DNA from: Sphingopyxis sp. JAI128
GTDB taxonomy: Bacteria > Pseudomonadota > Alphaproteobacteria > Sphingomonadales > Sphingomonadaceae
Length of the DNA stretch: 64,000 nt
Direction: 5' to 3'
Assembly (NCBI RefSeq): GCF_014207235.1
Contig: NZ_JACHDA010000003.1
Location: forward strand, 620,001-684,000
Shown: one piece after another, positions 36,668 through 47,351 of the stretch
Layout of the letters: each line of letters starts with the position of its first letter
Position numbering within the stretch: the stretch's first letter is position 1
Notes under the pieces: model-generated
Database searches by the model: none
What the model was told of the DNA's origin: nothing
Seen by the model: the letters and a program-made list of their open reading frames with translations, nothing else
Position numbers and translations under genes: made by a program

Positions 36668-37858
36668 ATGGCCAAGGCTAAATTTGAGCGGACGAAGCCG
36701 CACTGCAACATCGGCACCATCGGTCACGTCGACCATGGCAAGACCTCGCTGACCGCCGCGATCACCAAGGTGCTCGCCGAAGAAGGTCTGTCGCAGAAGG
36801 TCGACTTCGAAAATATCGACAAGGCTCCCGAAGAGCGCGAGCGCGGCATCACCATTTCGACGGCGCACGTCGAGTATGAAACCAAGGATCGCCACTATGC
36901 GCACGTCGACTGCCCGGGTCACGCCGACTATGTGAAGAACATGATCACCGGCGCCGCCCAGATGGACGGTGCGATCCTCGTCGTGTCGGCCGCTGACGGC
37001 CCGATGCCGCAGACCAAGGAGCACATCCTGCTCGCGAAGCAGGTCGGCGTTCCGACCATGGTCGTCTTCCTCAACAAGGTCGACCAGCTCGACGATCCCG
37101 AGCTGCTCGAACTCGTCGAACTCGAAATCCGCGAAGAGCTTTCGAAGCGCGACTTCGACGGCGACAATATTCCGATCATCCCGGGTTCGGCGCTTGCCGC
37201 GCTCGAAAGCCGCGACGACAACATCGGCAAGGAAGCGATCCTGAAGCTGATGGAAGCCGTCGACGCCTGGATCCCGCAGCCGGAACGTCCGCTCGACAAG
37301 CCCTTCCTGATGCCGATCGAAGACGTGTTCTCGATCTCGGGCCGTGGTACGGTTGTCACCGGCCGCGTCGAAACCGGCATCGTCAAGGTGGGTGAAGAAG
37401 TCGAAATCGTCGGCATCAAGGACACCAAGAAGACCGTCGTCACCGGCGTCGAAATGTTCCGCAAGCTGCTCGACCAGGGCCAGGCCGGCGACAACATCGG
37501 TGCGCTGATCCGCGGCGTCGGCCGTGAAGAAGTCGAGCGTGGCCAGGTTCTGGCGAAGCCCGGCTCGATCACGCCGCACACCGAATTCACCTCGGAAGTG
37601 TACGTCCTGTCGAAGGACGAAGGCGGCCGTCACACGCCGTTCTTCGCGAACTATCGTCCGCAGTTCTACTTCCGCACCACCGACGTCACCGGCGAGGTCA
37701 TCCTCCCCGAGGGCACCGAGATGGTCATGCCGGGCGACAACGTCCAGCTGTCGGTCAAGCTGATCGCCCCGATCGCCATGGACCCGGGTCTGCGCTTCGC
37801 GATTCGCGAAGGTGGCCGCACGGTCGGCGCAGGGGTTGTCGCGACCATCACAAAGTAA
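36668..37858 (+). CDS. tuf: Elongation factor Tu
   Basis: 396 residues. [38 protein letters not shown] and [15 protein letters not shown] are the G motifs; [12 protein letters not shown] begins domain II and [15 protein letters not shown] ends domain III. It delivers aminoacyl-tRNA. Very strong codon bias. Followed by a perfect 12-bp hairpin. Confidence 0.99.
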   Translation: MAKAKFERTKPHCNIGTIGHVDHGKTSLTAAITKVLAEEGLSQKVDFENIDKAPEERERGITISTAHVEYETKDRHYAHVDCPGHADYVKNMITGAAQMDGAILVVSAADGPMPQTKEHILLAKQVGVPTMVVFLNKVDQLDDPELLELVELEIREELSKRDFDGDNIPIIPGSALAALESRDDNIGKEAILKLMEAVDAWIPQPERPLDKPFLMPIEDVFSISGRGTVVTGRVETGIVKVGEEVEIVGIKDTKKTVVTGVEMFRKLLDQGQAGDNIGALIRGVGREEVERGQVLAKPGSITPHTEFTSEVYVLSKDEGGRHTPFFANYRPQFYFRTTDVTGEVILPEGTEMVMPGDNVQLSVKLIAPIAMDPGLRFAIREGGRTVGAGVVATITK

Positions 37859-37868
37859 TATAGGGCCG

Positions 37869-37918
37869 CGAGCCGCGCGATTCGGACCGATTCGCGCGGC
37901 TCGTAGCTTAAAGGTTTT
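37869..37918 (+). terminator. Terminator-like hairpin between tuf and rpsJ
   Basis: CGAGCCGCGCGA (37869-37880) and TCGCGCGGCTCG (37892-37903) form a perfect 12-bp stem. TAGCTTAAAGGTTTTT follows 13 bases later, so the T-run is displaced. Probably a partial terminator separating str from S10. Confidence 0.6.
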
Positions 37919-38005
37919 TGATGGCCGGACCGGCTTCCTGATGGGGGCCGGTACAGGCCATTTCGGCTCTTTCGCATCGTTAGACGGGATTCGACTGGAA
38001 CAGTC

Positions 38006-38317
38006 ATGGAAACGCAGAATATTCGCATTCGCCTGAAGGCCTTTGATCACCGCGTGCTCGATCAGGCCACCACCGACATTGCCGACACGGCACGTCGTAC
38101 GGGCGCACTCATTCGCGGTCCGATCCCGCTTCCGACGCGTATTGAAAAATTCACCGTGAACCGCGGCCCGCATGTCGACAAAAAGTCGCGCGAGCAGTTC
38201 GAGGTGCGTACCCACAAGCGGCTGCTCGACATCGTGCAGCCCACCCCGCAAACGGTCGACGCGCTGATGAAGCTCGACCTCGCCGCGGGCGTGAACGTCG
38301 AGATCAAGTTGGCCTAA
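38006..38317 (+). CDS. rpsJ: 30S ribosomal protein S10
   Basis: 103 residues. [41 protein letters not shown] and [23 protein letters not shown] are diagnostic. Also the NusE transcription antitermination factor. First S10 gene; a long gap follows before rplC. Confidence 0.99.
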   Translation: METQNIRIRLKAFDHRVLDQATTDIADTARRTGALIRGPIPLPTRIEKFTVNRGPHVDKKSREQFEVRTHKRLLDIVQPTPQTVDALMKLDLAAGVNVEIKLA

Positions 38318-38327
38318 GCCAGCGCAG

Positions 38328-38345
38328 CCCCCGCGAAAGCGGGGG
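38328..38345 (+). terminator. Attenuator-like hairpin after rpsJ
   Basis: CCCCCGC-GAAA-GCGGGGG: a perfect 7-bp stem with a stable GAAA tetraloop, followed by TCTCTAT. It lies 10 bases after the rpsJ stop. Confidence 0.55.
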
Positions 38346-38595
38346 TCTCTATCGGCAGGACGCTTAGGCGCCTGCACTGCGATAGGGTGGATACCGCCGG
38401 ACCGCTTCCTTGCGAAGCACCATGGTCCGGGCTGCGTCCCCCGTCTCGCCGCTGATCCTCCGGGATGGCGGCACCTCAGCCCGGACGGGGCGATGTATCG
38501 AAATTTGGGTTGGGAGGGTTCCGTCGAGGCTTGCCTCATCGGGTCCCACACGCCGTGCGGAATGGTCCGCCCGGCCTCTGTTGAGGAGTATGATC
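38346..38595 (+). promoter_or_regulatory. Structured leader upstream of rplC inside the S10 operon
   Basis: A 250-base non-coding stretch with a CCGGACC/GGTCCGG hairpin (about 38397-38431) and further GC-rich complementary pieces, ending in GAGGAG before rplC. Gaps inside S10 operons are normally only a few bases, so this probably carries an internal promoter or an autoregulatory leader. No promoter can be fixed by eye. Confidence 0.45.
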
Positions 38596-39369
38596 ATGCG
38601 TACTGGCGTGATCGCGAAGAAAATGGGGATGACCCGCCTGTTTCAGGACGACGGCCGCCACGTGCCCGTCACCGTCCTGAGCCTTGAAGGCTGCCAGGTC
38701 GTCTCCGTGCGCGATAAAGAACGCGACGGCTATGTGGCCGTTCAATTGGGTGCCGGTTCGGCCAAGGCGAAGAACGTCGCCAAGCCGCAGCGCGGTGCCT
38801 ATGGCAAGGCCGAAGTCGAGCCCAAGGCGAAGCTCGTCGAATTCCGCGTCGCCGACGACGCGGCGCTCGACGTCGGCGCCGAACTGTCGGCCGACCATTT
38901 CGTCGCCGGGCAGATCGTCGACATCCAGGGCGTGACCCAGGGTAAGGGCTTTGCCGGTGCGATGAAGCGCTGGGGTTTCGGCGGTATGCGCGCGACCCAC
39001 GGTGTTTCGATCAGCCACCGTGCGCATGGTTCGACCGGTAACCGCCAGGATCCGGGCCGCGTCTTCAAGAACAAGAAGATGGCGGGCCACATGGGCGCGC
39101 GCAACCGCACCCAGCAGAATCTCGAAATCGTCCGCACCGACGTCGAGCGCGGCCTTCTCTTCGTCAAGGGCTCGGTCCCTGGCTCGAAGGGCGGCTGGTT
39201 GCTCGTCCGCGATGCGGTGAAGCTGCCGCGCCACCCCGAAGCCCCCTATCCGGCGGGCATCAAGAGCGCGGCCAACAGCAACGAAGCCCCGGCTGACGCG
39301 CCGGTCGAAACGCCGGTTGAAGAAACCGTCGTCGACACCGCGGCCACCGACGGCGCACAGGAGTCCTGA
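38596..39369 (+). CDS. rplC: 50S ribosomal protein L3
   Basis: 257 residues, longer than the common 205-210. [20 protein letters not shown] start, [21 protein letters not shown] core, [20 protein letters not shown]. The last 35 or so residues are an Ala/Glu/Val/Thr-rich acidic tail ([20 protein letters not shown]). The ATG at 38596 is preferred over ATG 38590 because GAGGAG is then seven bases away. Confidence 0.98.
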   Translation: MRTGVIAKKMGMTRLFQDDGRHVPVTVLSLEGCQVVSVRDKERDGYVAVQLGAGSAKAKNVAKPQRGAYGKAEVEPKAKLVEFRVADDAALDVGAELSADHFVAGQIVDIQGVTQGKGFAGAMKRWGFGGMRATHGVSISHRAHGSTGNRQDPGRVFKNKKMAGHMGARNRTQQNLEIVRTDVERGLLFVKGSVPGSKGGWLLVRDAVKLPRHPEAPYPAGIKSAANSNEAPADAPVETPVEETVVDTAATDGAQES

Positions 39370-39371
39370 TC

Positions 39372-39998
39372 ATGAAGGTCAAGGTTCAGACCCTCGACGG
39401 CAAGGCCGGCACCGACATCGATCTCAACGACGACGTCTTCGGTGTCGATGCCCGTGCAGACATCCTGCATCGCGTCGTCGCATGGCAGCTCGAAAAGCGC
39501 CGTGGTCCGGCTCGCGCCGCCCGCGAACGCAGCGACGTCGCCCGCACCGGCAAGAAGTTCGGCCGCCAGAAGGGCGGCGGTACCGCACGTCATGGCGACC
39601 GCAAGGCGCCGATCTTCATCGGTGGCGGCAAGGCGCATGGCCCTCGTGCCCGCACCTTCGGCCACTCGCTGAACAAGAAGATCCGCACCCTCGGCCTCAA
39701 GATGGCCTTGAGCGACAAGGCGAAGGGCGGCAAGCTCGTCGTCCTCGACACGCTCGAGCTCAAGGACGCGAAGACCAAGGCGCTCGCCGGCAAGCTCGGC
39801 CAGATGGACCTCGGCAACCGCGCGCTCTTCATCGACGGTGATGCGGTGCACGAAAGCTTCGCCATGGCTTCGGCCAACCTTATCGGTGTCGACGCGCTGC
39901 CCGCCATCGGTGCCAACGTCTATGACATCATCCGTGCCGACACGCTGGTCCTGACCCGCGCGGCGGTCGAAAAGCTGGAGGCCCGCTGCAATGGCTAA
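39372..39998 (+). CDS. rplD: 50S ribosomal protein L4
   Basis: 208 residues. [30 protein letters not shown] is the extended loop entering the exit tunnel (only its core is quoted in pieces elsewhere). [19 protein letters not shown] is the C-terminal domain. In some bacteria L4 represses its own operon. Overlaps rplW by eight bases. Confidence 0.98.
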   Translation: MKVKVQTLDGKAGTDIDLNDDVFGVDARADILHRVVAWQLEKRRGPARAARERSDVARTGKKFGRQKGGGTARHGDRKAPIFIGGGKAHGPRARTFGHSLNKKIRTLGLKMALSDKAKGGKLVVLDTLELKDAKTKALAGKLGQMDLGNRALFIDGDAVHESFAMASANLIGVDALPAIGANVYDIIRADTLVLTRAAVEKLEARCNG

Positions 39999-40299
39999 GG
40001 CAAAAACTGTCGATGCGCGTCATTACGACGTCATCCTCGCTCCGGTGATCACTGAAAAGTCGACGCTGCTCAGCGAAAACAACGCCGTGGTGTTCAAGGT
40101 CGCGAACGACGCGACCAAGCCGGCGATCAAGGCCGCCGTCGAGGCGCTGTTCGACGTCAAGGTGCTCAGCGTGAACACGCTGGTCACCAAGGGCAAGACC
40201 AAGCGCTGGAAGGGCAAGCCCTACACGCGCAGCGACGTGAAGAAGGCGATCGTTCGCCTGGCCGAAGGCCAGTCGATCGACGTCACCACGGGCGTCTGA
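39991..40299 (+). CDS. rplW: 50S ribosomal protein L23
   Basis: 102 residues. [40 protein letters not shown] and [19 protein letters not shown]. Located at the tunnel exit where trigger factor and SRP dock. GGAGG precedes the ATG inside the rplD end. Confidence 0.98.
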   Translation: MAKAKTVDARHYDVILAPVITEKSTLLSENNAVVFKVANDATKPAIKAAVEALFDVKVLSVNTLVTKGKTKRWKGKPYTRSDVKKAIVRLAEGQSIDVTTGV

Positions 40300-40320
40300 G
40301 CGTAGGAACGGGACAGAAAA

Positions 40321-41157
40321 ATGGCACTCAAATCCTATAATCCGACCAGCCCCGCGCAACGCGGCCTGATCCTCGTCGACAAGTCGGCGCTGTGGAAGGG
40401 CAAGCCCGTCAAGGCGCTGACCGAAGGCAAGCGCAAGACCGGCGGCCGCAACAACAAGGGTCATGTGACCTCGCGCGGCATCGCCGGCGGCCACAAGCAG
40501 AAGTACCGCTTCATCGACTTCAAGCGTCGCAAGTGGGACATGCCGGCCACCGTCGAGCGTCTGGAATATGACCCCAACCGCACGGCGTTCATCGCGCTCG
40601 TGAAATATGAGGACGGGACGCAAGCCTACATCCTCGCGCCGCAGCGTCTGGCTGTCGGCGACACCATCGTCGCGGGCAAGAAGACCGACGTGAAGCCGGG
40701 CAATGCGATGGAATTGTCGCAGATGCCGGTCGGCACGATCGTCCACAATATCGAGATGAAGCCGGGCAAGGGCGGCCAGATCGCCCGGTCTGCCGGCACT
40801 TATGCGCAGGTCGTCGGTCGTGACCGCGGTCTTGTCATCGTGCGTCTCGGTTCGGGCGAACAGCGTTATATCCGCGGCGAGTGCATGGGCACGGTGGGTG
40901 CGGTGTCGAACCCCGACAACCAGAACACCAACCTCGGCAAGGCCGGTCGCAACCGCTGGCTTGGCAAGCGTCCGCTTACCCGCGGCGTCGCGAAGAACCC
41001 GGTCGATCACCCGCACGGCGGTGGTGAAGGCCGCACCTCGGGTGGCCGCCATCCGGTGACCCCCTGGGGCAAGCCGACCAAGGGTGCTCGTACCCGTCAC
41101 AACAAGTCGACCGACAAGATGATCATCCGGTCGCGTCACGCCAAGAAGAAGAGGTAA
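40321..41157 (+). CDS. rplB: 50S ribosomal protein L2
   Basis: 278 residues. [20 protein letters not shown] start, [19 protein letters not shown], and the conserved [20 protein letters not shown] near the peptidyl-transferase centre. Confidence 0.99.
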   Translation: MALKSYNPTSPAQRGLILVDKSALWKGKPVKALTEGKRKTGGRNNKGHVTSRGIAGGHKQKYRFIDFKRRKWDMPATVERLEYDPNRTAFIALVKYEDGTQAYILAPQRLAVGDTIVAGKKTDVKPGNAMELSQMPVGTIVHNIEMKPGKGGQIARSAGTYAQVVGRDRGLVIVRLGSGEQRYIRGECMGTVGAVSNPDNQNTNLGKAGRNRWLGKRPLTRGVAKNPVDHPHGGGEGRTSGGRHPVTPWGKPTKGARTRHNKSTDKMIIRSRHAKKKR

Positions 41158-41160
41158 GCC

Positions 41161-41436
41161 ATGGCTCGCTCGGTCTGGAAGGGTCCGTTCGTGGACCTTC
41201 ATCTCCTCAAGAAAGCCGAAACGGCCCAGGACGGCGGCAGCTCTGCCCCGATCAAGACCTGGTCGCGCCGGTCCACCATCCTGCCGCAGTTCGTCGGGCT
41301 GACCTTCAACGTCTACAACGGCCGCAAGTTCGTGCCGGTATCGGTCAATGAAGACATGGTCGGCATGAAGCTGGGTGAATTTGCGCCGACGCGCTTCTTC
41401 CCCGGCCACGCGGCTGACAAGAAGGGCAAACGCTAA
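41161..41436 (+). CDS. rpsS: 30S ribosomal protein S19
   Basis: 91 residues. [42 protein letters not shown] and [20 protein letters not shown]. The stop overlaps the rplV start (TAATG). Confidence 0.99.
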   Translation: MARSVWKGPFVDLHLLKKAETAQDGGSSAPIKTWSRRSTILPQFVGLTFNVYNGRKFVPVSVNEDMVGMKLGEFAPTRFFPGHAADKKGKR

Positions 41437-41816
41437 TGGGCAAGGAAAAGTCCCCCCGCCGCGTTGCGGACAATGAGGCGCTCTCGGTCGGCACGCAGAT
41501 TCGCGGCTCGGCGCAGAAGCTGAACCTCGTCGCCGCGCTGATCCGTGGCCGCAAGGTCGAAGACGCGATGAACGTCCTCGCTTTCTCGAAGAAGGCGATG
41601 GCCGTCGACGTGCGCAAGGTGCTCGCCAGCGCCGTCGCCAACGCGGAAAACAACCACAACCTCGACGTTGACGCGCTCGTCGTCAAGGAAGCGAGCGTGG
41701 GCAAGTCGATCTCGATGAAGCGCTGGCATGCGCGTGGCCGCGGCAAGTCGACCCGGATCGTCAAGCCGTTCAGCCGCATCCGCATCGTCGTGCGCGAACA
41801 GGAAGAAGAGGCGTAA
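41436..41816 (+). CDS. rplV: 50S ribosomal protein L22
   Basis: 126 residues. [41 protein letters not shown] and [19 protein letters not shown], the tunnel beta-hairpin. Confidence 0.98.
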   Translation: MGKEKSPRRVADNEALSVGTQIRGSAQKLNLVAALIRGRKVEDAMNVLAFSKKAMAVDVRKVLASAVANAENNHNLDVDALVVKEASVGKSISMKRWHARGRGKSTRIVKPFSRIRIVVREQEEEA

Positions 41817-41817
41817 G

Positions 41818-42525
41818 ATGGGCCAGAAGAGCAATCCGATCGGCCTGCGCCTGCAGGTCAACCGCACCTGGGACAGCCGCTGGTTCGCCGAAGGCCAGGA
41901 CTATGGCCGCATGCTTGTCGAGGATCTGAAGATCCGCAAGTTCGTGTTCAAGCACCTGCCGCAGGCCGCGATCTCGAAGGTCGTGATCGAGCGTCCGGCG
42001 AAGCTGTGCCGCGTGTCGATCTATGCCGCCCGTCCGGGCGTCATCATCGGCAAGAAGGGCGCGGACATCGAAAAGCTGCGCAAGAAGCTGGGCGCGATGA
42101 CGGGCAGCGACGTGTCGCTGAACATCGTCGAAATCCGCAAGCCCGAGGTCGACGCCAAGCTCGTCGGCCAGGGTATTGCCGACCAGCTCGAGCGCCGCGT
42201 CGCGTTCCGCCGCGCCATGAAGCGCGCCGTTCAATCGGCGATGCGTCTCGGCGCCGAGGGCATCCGGATCAACTGCGCCGGCCGTCTCGGCGGCGCCGAA
42301 ATCGCGCGCACCGAATGGTATCGCGAGGGCCGGGTGCCGCTGCACACGCTGCGCGCCAATGTCGACTATGCCGAAGCCGAAGCGCACACCGCGTACGGGG
42401 TTTGCGGCATCAAGGTCTGGATTTTCAAGGGCGAGATCCTTGGTCACGATCCGATGGCAACCGACCGTCTGATGCTCGATGCGCAGACGACCGGTGTCCG
42501 TCCGGCCCGTGAAGATCGCCGCTAA
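41818..42525 (+). CDS. rpsC: 30S ribosomal protein S3
   Basis: 235 residues. [20 protein letters not shown] start, KH domain [20 protein letters not shown], and C-terminal [20 protein letters not shown]. Open extension upstream to 41728 lies inside rplV and is rejected. Confidence 0.99.
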   Translation: MGQKSNPIGLRLQVNRTWDSRWFAEGQDYGRMLVEDLKIRKFVFKHLPQAAISKVVIERPAKLCRVSIYAARPGVIIGKKGADIEKLRKKLGAMTGSDVSLNIVEIRKPEVDAKLVGQGIADQLERRVAFRRAMKRAVQSAMRLGAEGIRINCAGRLGGAEIARTEWYREGRVPLHTLRANVDYAEAEAHTAYGVCGIKVWIFKGEILGHDPMATDRLMLDAQTTGVRPAREDRR

Positions 42526-42536
42526 GGACTGCTGAC

Positions 42537-42968
42537 ATGCTGCAACCGAAAAAAACCAAGTTCCGCAAGGCCTTCAAGGGCCGCATCCATGGCAATGCCA
42601 AGGGCGGTACCGCGCTGAACTTCGGCTCCTACGGGCTGAAGGCGATGGAACCCGAGCGGATCACCGCACGCCAGATCGAAGCGGCTCGCCGCGCGATCAG
42701 CCGCGCGATCAAGCGCCAGGGCCGTTTGTGGATCCGCGTGTTCCCCGACGTTCCCGTGTCGTCGAAGCCTGCCGAAGTCCGTATGGGTAAGGGCAAGGGT
42801 TCGCCGGAATTCTGGGCCGCGCGCGTGAAGCCGGGCCGCATCCTGTTCGAACTCGACGGCGTTCCCGGCCCCGTGGCCGCGCTGGCGTTCGAACGCGCGG
42901 CGATGAAGCTGCCGATCAAGACGAAGGTCGTCGCCCGCCTCGGCGACACCTCGCATCTGGAGGGTTAA
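42537..42968 (+). CDS. rplP: 50S ribosomal protein L16
   Basis: 143 residues. [60 protein letters not shown] and [19 protein letters not shown]. Confidence 0.99.
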   Translation: MLQPKKTKFRKAFKGRIHGNAKGGTALNFGSYGLKAMEPERITARQIEAARRAISRAIKRQGRLWIRVFPDVPVSSKPAEVRMGKGKGSPEFWAARVKPGRILFELDGVPGPVAALAFERAAMKLPIKTKVVARLGDTSHLEG

Positions 42969-42972
42969 GGAC

Positions 42973-43176
42973 ATGGCCAAGACCGAAGATTTCAAGGCCA
43001 AGACCGACGACCAGCTCGCCGAACAGCTTGGCGAACTGAAGCGCGAGGCGTTCAACCTCCGCTTCCAGGCGGCTACCGGCCAGCTCGAAAAAGCGTCGCG
43101 CGTCAAGGAAGTGCGGCGCACGATCGCCCGCATCAAGACGCAGCAGACCGAGCGTTCGCGCTCGGCTGCGAAGTAA
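42973..43176 (+). CDS. rpmC: 50S ribosomal protein L29
   Basis: 67 residues, a helical hairpin: [20 protein letters not shown] and [18 protein letters not shown]. Confidence 0.97.
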   Translation: MAKTEDFKAKTDDQLAEQLGELKREAFNLRFQAATGQLEKASRVKEVRRTIARIKTQQTERSRSAAK

Positions 43177-43187
43177 GGAGACTATCG

Positions 43188-43457
43188 ATGCCGAAGCGCA
43201 TTCTGACCGGTACGGTGGTGTCCGACAAGGGCGACAAGACCGTCGTGGTGAAGGTCGAACGGAAGGTGAAGCACCCTCTGTACGGCAAGATCATCCGCCG
43301 TTCGAAAAAATATCACGCCCACGATGAGGACAATGCCATCAAGGCTGGCGAAACCGTCCGGATCGAGGAAACGAAGCCGATTTCGAAGCTGAAGACGTGG
43401 AAGGTGCTCGACAAGGTCGACACCCACAGCAAGCCCAAGACGGCTGCTGACGCCTGA
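43188..43457 (+). CDS. rpsQ: 30S ribosomal protein S17
   Basis: 89 residues. [40 protein letters not shown] and [19 protein letters not shown]. Confidence 0.98.
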   Translation: MPKRILTGTVVSDKGDKTVVVKVERKVKHPLYGKIIRRSKKYHAHDEDNAIKAGETVRIEETKPISKLKTWKVLDKVDTHSKPKTAADA

Positions 43458-43517
43458 GCTGATTTTCACGGAACCGCCGGGATTGCCCGGTAGGCCAAAA
43501 AAGAAGGAAATGCATCG

Positions 43518-43886
43518 ATGATCCAGATGCAGTCACAATTGGAAGTCGCTGACAACAGCGGTGCCAAGCGCGTCCAGTGCATCAAGGTGCTCGGCGGGTC
43601 GAAGCGTCGCACCGCCGGCGTCGGCGACGTGATCGTCGTGTCGATCAAGGAAGCACAGCCGCGCGGCAAGGTGAAAAAGGGCGACGTGCATCGCGCCGTC
43701 ATCGTCCGCACCGCGAAGGACGTGCGCCGTGCCGATGGCTCGGTGATCCGTTTCGACAGCAACGCCGCCGTGCTCGTCAACAAGAATGAGGAGCCGATCG
43801 GCACCCGTATCTTCGGCCCCGTCGTCCGCGAACTGCGCGGCCGCGGCTATATGAAGATCATCAGCCTGGCGCCGGAGGTGCTCTGA
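43518..43886 (+). CDS. rplN: 50S ribosomal protein L14
   Basis: 122 residues. [40 protein letters not shown] and [20 protein letters not shown]. Confidence 0.99.
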   Translation: MIQMQSQLEVADNSGAKRVQCIKVLGGSKRRTAGVGDVIVVSIKEAQPRGKVKKGDVHRAVIVRTAKDVRRADGSVIRFDSNAAVLVNKNEEPIGTRIFGPVVRELRGRGYMKIISLAPEVL

Positions 43887-43888
43887 CC

Positions 43889-44206
43889 ATGGCGAACAAG
43901 ATCAAGAAGGGCGATACGGTCGTCGTCCTGTCCGGCAAGGACAAGGGCAAGACCGGCGAAGTGACGCAGAGCCTGCCGAAGGACGGCAAGGTCGTCGTCG
44001 CAGGCGTCAACATCATCACGCGCCACCGCAAGCCGAGCCAGACCAACCCCCAGGGCGGTCTCGAGCGCAAGGAAGCGCCGCTGTTCGCAAGCAAGGTTGC
44101 GCTCGCCGATCCCAAGACCGGCAAGCCGACGCGCGTTCGTTTTGAAACCAAGGACGGCAAGAAGGTCCGCGTGGCCGTGAAGTCCGGGGAGACGATCAAT
44201 GGCTGA
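43889..44206 (+). CDS. rplX: 50S ribosomal protein L24
   Basis: 105 residues. [20 protein letters not shown] is the KOW motif; [20 protein letters not shown] and [20 protein letters not shown] follow. Overlaps rplE by eight bases. Confidence 0.98.
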   Translation: MANKIKKGDTVVVLSGKDKGKTGEVTQSLPKDGKVVVAGVNIITRHRKPSQTNPQGGLERKEAPLFASKVALADPKTGKPTRVRFETKDGKKVRVAVKSGETING

Positions 44207-44777
44207 CACCTACACCCCGCGCATGCGGAAGCTCTATGACGACAAGATCGTCAAGGCGATGACCGAGAAATTCGGTTACAAGAATGCGATGGAAGTGCCG
44301 AAGATCGACAAGATCACGCTCAACATGGGCGTCGGCGAAGCCACGCAGGACAAGAAGAAGGTCGAAGCGGCCGCTGCCGAGATGGAACTCATCGCCGGCC
44401 AGAAGCCCGTCGTGACCCGCGCGAAGAAGTCGATCGCCCAGTTTAAGCTGCGCGAAGGCATGCCCATCGGTTGCAAGGTCACCCTGCGCCGCGAACGCAT
44501 GTATGAATTCCTCGACCGGCTGATCACGATCGCCATGCCGCGCATCCGCGACTTCCGCGGCGTGTCGGCGACCAGCTTCGACGGCCGCGGCAACTATGCC
44601 ATGGGCCTGAAAGAGCAGATCATCTTCCCCGAGATCAACTATGACCGCATCGACCAGGTGCGCGGCATGGACGTGATCGTCACCACCACCGCCCGTACGG
44701 ACGAAGAAGCGCGCGAACTGCTCAAGCTGTTCGGCTTCCCCTTCCCGATCGAAGCGCAGGAAAAGGAAGCCGCCTGA
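44199..44777 (+). CDS. rplE: 50S ribosomal protein L5
   Basis: 192 residues. [60 protein letters not shown] and the C-terminal [11 protein letters not shown]. Binds 5S rRNA. Confidence 0.99.
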   Translation: MADTYTPRMRKLYDDKIVKAMTEKFGYKNAMEVPKIDKITLNMGVGEATQDKKKVEAAAAEMELIAGQKPVVTRAKKSIAQFKLREGMPIGCKVTLRRERMYEFLDRLITIAMPRIRDFRGVSATSFDGRGNYAMGLKEQIIFPEINYDRIDQVRGMDVIVTTTARTDEEARELLKLFGFPFPIEAQEKEAA

Positions 44778-44826
44778 TCCTTCGGGACCAGGCAGGCTCT
44801 TTCAAGAAGGAAAGAGAACTTAAGTC

Positions 44827-45132
44827 ATGGCGAAACTGAGTTCGGTAAACAAGAACGAGCGTCGCAAGCAGCTGGTGAAGAAATATGCCGGCCGTTACGC
44901 GAAGCTGAAGGCGATTGCGGCGGACACGTCGCTCGACGATGGCGAGCGTCTGATCGCGCGCCTCAAGATGGCGGAAATCCCGCGCAATGGTAACCCGACC
45001 CGCATCCGTAACCGGTGCGAGCTGACGGGGCGCCCGCGCGCCTATTATCGCAAATTCCGGCTGTGCCGTATCCAGCTCCGCGATCTGGCCAACAAGGGCC
45101 TGATCCCCGGTGTTGTGAAGTCGAGCTGGTAA
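44827..45132 (+). CDS. rpsN: 30S ribosomal protein S14 (long, non-zinc form)
   Basis: 101 residues. [40 protein letters not shown] and [18 protein letters not shown]. The zinc CxxC pairs of the short S14 type are absent, as usual in proteobacteria. Confidence 0.98.
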   Translation: MAKLSSVNKNERRKQLVKKYAGRYAKLKAIAADTSLDDGERLIARLKMAEIPRNGNPTRIRNRCELTGRPRAYYRKFRLCRIQLRDLANKGLIPGVVKSSW

Positions 45133-45144
45133 GGGACTTAACAG

Positions 45145-45549
45145 ATGGCAATGACCGATCCCCTGGGTGATATGCTCACCCGCATCCGCAACGGCCAGCA
45201 GGCGAAGAAGGACAGCGTCCTCACCCCCGCCTCGACCCTGCGCGTCCGCGTTCTCGATGTTCTCCAGCGCGAAGGCTATATCCGCGGCTACAGCGAAGAA
45301 GCGCTGGGCGCCAAGGGCCAGCACAAGGGCATCCGCATCGAGCTGAAATATTTCGAAGGCCAGCCGGCGATCCGCCACGTGGCCCGCGTCTCGAAGCCGG
45401 GCCGCCGCATCTATTCGGGCTCGAAAGAGCTGCCGATCGTGCGCAACGGCCTTGGCATCACCATCGTGTCGACCCCGCGCGGCGTTCTCTCGGACGCCGA
45501 AGCCCGCGAGCATAATGTCGGCGGCGAAGTGCTGGCGGAGGTGTTCTGA
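45145..45549 (+). CDS. rpsH: 30S ribosomal protein S8
   Basis: 134 residues. [20 protein letters not shown] start and terminal [20 protein letters not shown]...[15 protein letters not shown] stands nine bases ahead of ATG 45145; ATG 45151 is an alternative. TGATG-type one-base overlap with rplF. Confidence 0.98.
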   Translation: MAMTDPLGDMLTRIRNGQQAKKDSVLTPASTLRVRVLDVLQREGYIRGYSEEALGAKGQHKGIRIELKYFEGQPAIRHVARVSKPGRRIYSGSKELPIVRNGLGITIVSTPRGVLSDAEAREHNVGGEVLAEVF

Positions 45550-46082
45550 TGTCGCGCATTGGTAAAAAGGCAGTGGAAATCCCCAGCGGCGTCACCGCCG
45601 CGATCGATGGCGGCCAGCTGTCGGTAAAGGGTCCGAAGGGCACGCTTGCGATGCCGCTGTCCGACAACATCAAATATGAAGTCGGCGAAGGCAGCATTTC
45701 GGTCCAGCCTGCGAACAGCACCCGCGAAGCCCGCGCTTTCTGGGGCATGCAGCGCACGCTGGTCCAGAACCTGATCACCGGTGTGACCGAAGGCTTCACC
45801 AAGGTCCTCGAAATCACCGGCGTCGGCTATCGCGCCAACTCGCAGGGCAAGACGCTGAAGCTGCAGCTCGGCTACAGCCACGATGTCGATTTTGCGGTGC
45901 CGGAAGGCATCGAGATCAAGACGCCGGACAATACGACGATCGAGATCACGGGCATCGACAAGCAGAAGGTCGGCCAGGTCGCGGCGGAAATCCGCCGTTG
46001 GCGTAAGCCCGAACCCTATAAGGGCAAGGGCATCAAATATCGCGGCGAGTACATCTTCCGCAAAGAAGGCAAGAAGAAGTAA
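45549..46082 (+). CDS. rplF: 50S ribosomal protein L6
   Basis: 177 residues. [20 protein letters not shown] start, [20 protein letters not shown] and the end [20 protein letters not shown]. Confidence 0.99.
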   Translation: MSRIGKKAVEIPSGVTAAIDGGQLSVKGPKGTLAMPLSDNIKYEVGEGSISVQPANSTREARAFWGMQRTLVQNLITGVTEGFTKVLEITGVGYRANSQGKTLKLQLGYSHDVDFAVPEGIEIKTPDNTTIEITGIDKQKVGQVAAEIRRWRKPEPYKGKGIKYRGEYIFRKEGKKK

Positions 46083-46085
46083 GCC

Positions 46086-46439
46086 ATGGCACATCTTACC
46101 CCTTTCGAAAAACGGCGCCAGCGCGTCCGTACCGCCCTCCGCCAGCGTGCTGCCGGGCGTCCGCGCCTGTCGGTGCACCGTTCGGGCCGTCATATCTATG
46201 CGCAGCTCATCGATGACGCCGCCGGCACGACGCTGGCCGCTGCCTCGACGCTCGACAAGGATGTCCGGGGCAAAACCGGCGCGACCACCGCTGCGGCGGC
46301 CGATGTCGGCAAGCGCCTTGCCGCTGCCGCCAAGAAGGCGGGCGTGACGCAGGTCGTGTTCGACCGCGGCGGCTTCCTGTTCCACGGGCGCATCAAGGCG
46401 CTGGCCGACGCGGCACGCGAAGGCGGATTGGAGTTCTGA
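46086..46439 (+). CDS. rplR: 50S ribosomal protein L18
   Basis: 117 residues. [40 protein letters not shown] and [20 protein letters not shown]. Binds 5S rRNA. Confidence 0.98.
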   Translation: MAHLTPFEKRRQRVRTALRQRAAGRPRLSVHRSGRHIYAQLIDDAAGTTLAAASTLDKDVRGKTGATTAAAADVGKRLAAAAKKAGVTQVVFDRGGFLFHGRIKALADAAREGGLEF

Positions 46440-46441
46440 TT

Positions 46442-47155
46442 ATGGCTGAAGAAAACACCACGGGTCAGGGCAACCAGCCCGAGGCGGTCCTCGCACCTGA
46501 AACGACCAACGCCGAAGTCACGGGTCGCCGTGGCCGCGGCGGCCGCGACGGTGGACGCGGGGGCCGTGACGGTGGCCGTGGCCGCCGCGACGATCGCCGT
46601 CCGCGCGACGAGGATGGCGGCGAAGAGCTCATTGAAAAGCTCGTCCACATCAACCGCGTTTCCAAGACCGTGAAGGGCGGCAAGCGCTTCGGTTTCGCCG
46701 CGCTCGTCGTCGTCGGCGACGGCAAGGGCCGCGCCGGTTTCGGTCATGGCAAGGCGCGCGAAGTGCCCGAAGCCATTTCGAAGGCGACCGCCGCCGCGAA
46801 AAAGGCGATGATTCGCGTTCCGCTGCGCGACGGCCGCACGCTGCACCATGACGGCCGCGGCCATTTCGGTGCGGGCAATGTCACGCTGCGTTCGGCGCCC
46901 GCCGGGACCGGCATCATCGCCGGCGGCCCGATGCGCGCCGTGTTCGAATCGCTGGGCGTTGCCGATGTCGTGACCAAGTCGGTCGGCACGTCGAACCCCT
47001 ACAACATGATCCGCGCGACCTTCGAGGCGCTCGGCGAACAGACCAGCCCGAAGTCGGTCGCACAGCGTCGCGGCAAGAAGGTTTCGGACCTGATCAAGCG
47101 TGGCGGTGCGTCCGACCGCGCAGCCGAGGCGGAAGCCGCGGCGGTGACGGAGTAA
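46442..47155 (+). CDS. rpsE: 30S ribosomal protein S5 with RGG-like N-terminal extension
   Basis: 237 residues against about 165 in E. coli. Residues 1-30 are acidic/polar. Residues 30-60 are a Gly/Arg/Asp repeat tract (units of GRGGRDGG). Then the S5 domain begins: [62 protein letters not shown]-terminal [20 protein letters not shown] tail follows. The core is intact, so the extension is additional, and may bind RNA. Confidence 0.97.
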   Translation: MAEENTTGQGNQPEAVLAPETTNAEVTGRRGRGGRDGGRGGRDGGRGRRDDRRPRDEDGGEELIEKLVHINRVSKTVKGGKRFGFAALVVVGDGKGRAGFGHGKAREVPEAISKATAAAKKAMIRVPLRDGRTLHHDGRGHFGAGNVTLRSAPAGTGIIAGGPMRAVFESLGVADVVTKSVGTSNPYNMIRATFEALGEQTSPKSVAQRRGKKVSDLIKRGGASDRAAEAEAAAVTE

Positions 47156-47159
47156 GACC

Positions 47160-47345
47160 ATGGCCGACAAGAAGATCAAGATTCGCCAGATCGGCTCGCC
47201 GATCCGTCGTCCGAAGAGCCAGCGTGCGATCCTGACCGGCCTCGGCCTGGGCAAGATGCACCGCGAGGTTGAACTGGTCGACACCCCGGAAGTGCGCGGC
47301 ATGATCCGCAAGCTTCCGCACATGGTGGAAGTTGTAGAGGGCTAA
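47160..47345 (+). CDS. rpmD: 50S ribosomal protein L30
   Basis: 61 residues. [40 protein letters not shown] and [14 protein letters not shown]. Confidence 0.97.
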   Translation: MADKKIKIRQIGSPIRRPKSQRAILTGLGLGKMHREVELVDTPEVRGMIRKLPHMVEVVEG

Positions 47346-47351
47346 ACACCG

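Noticed and set aside
36611..38551. A 646-codon open frame antisense to tuf and rpsJ
   Set aside because: Same shadow effect; it crosses two terminators and a gene boundary and has no family resemblance.
38655..38665. CACGTG in rplC, and another in rpsH near 45377, as extra parS sites
   Set aside because: The flanking TGTT/AACA arms are missing; only the six-base core matches.
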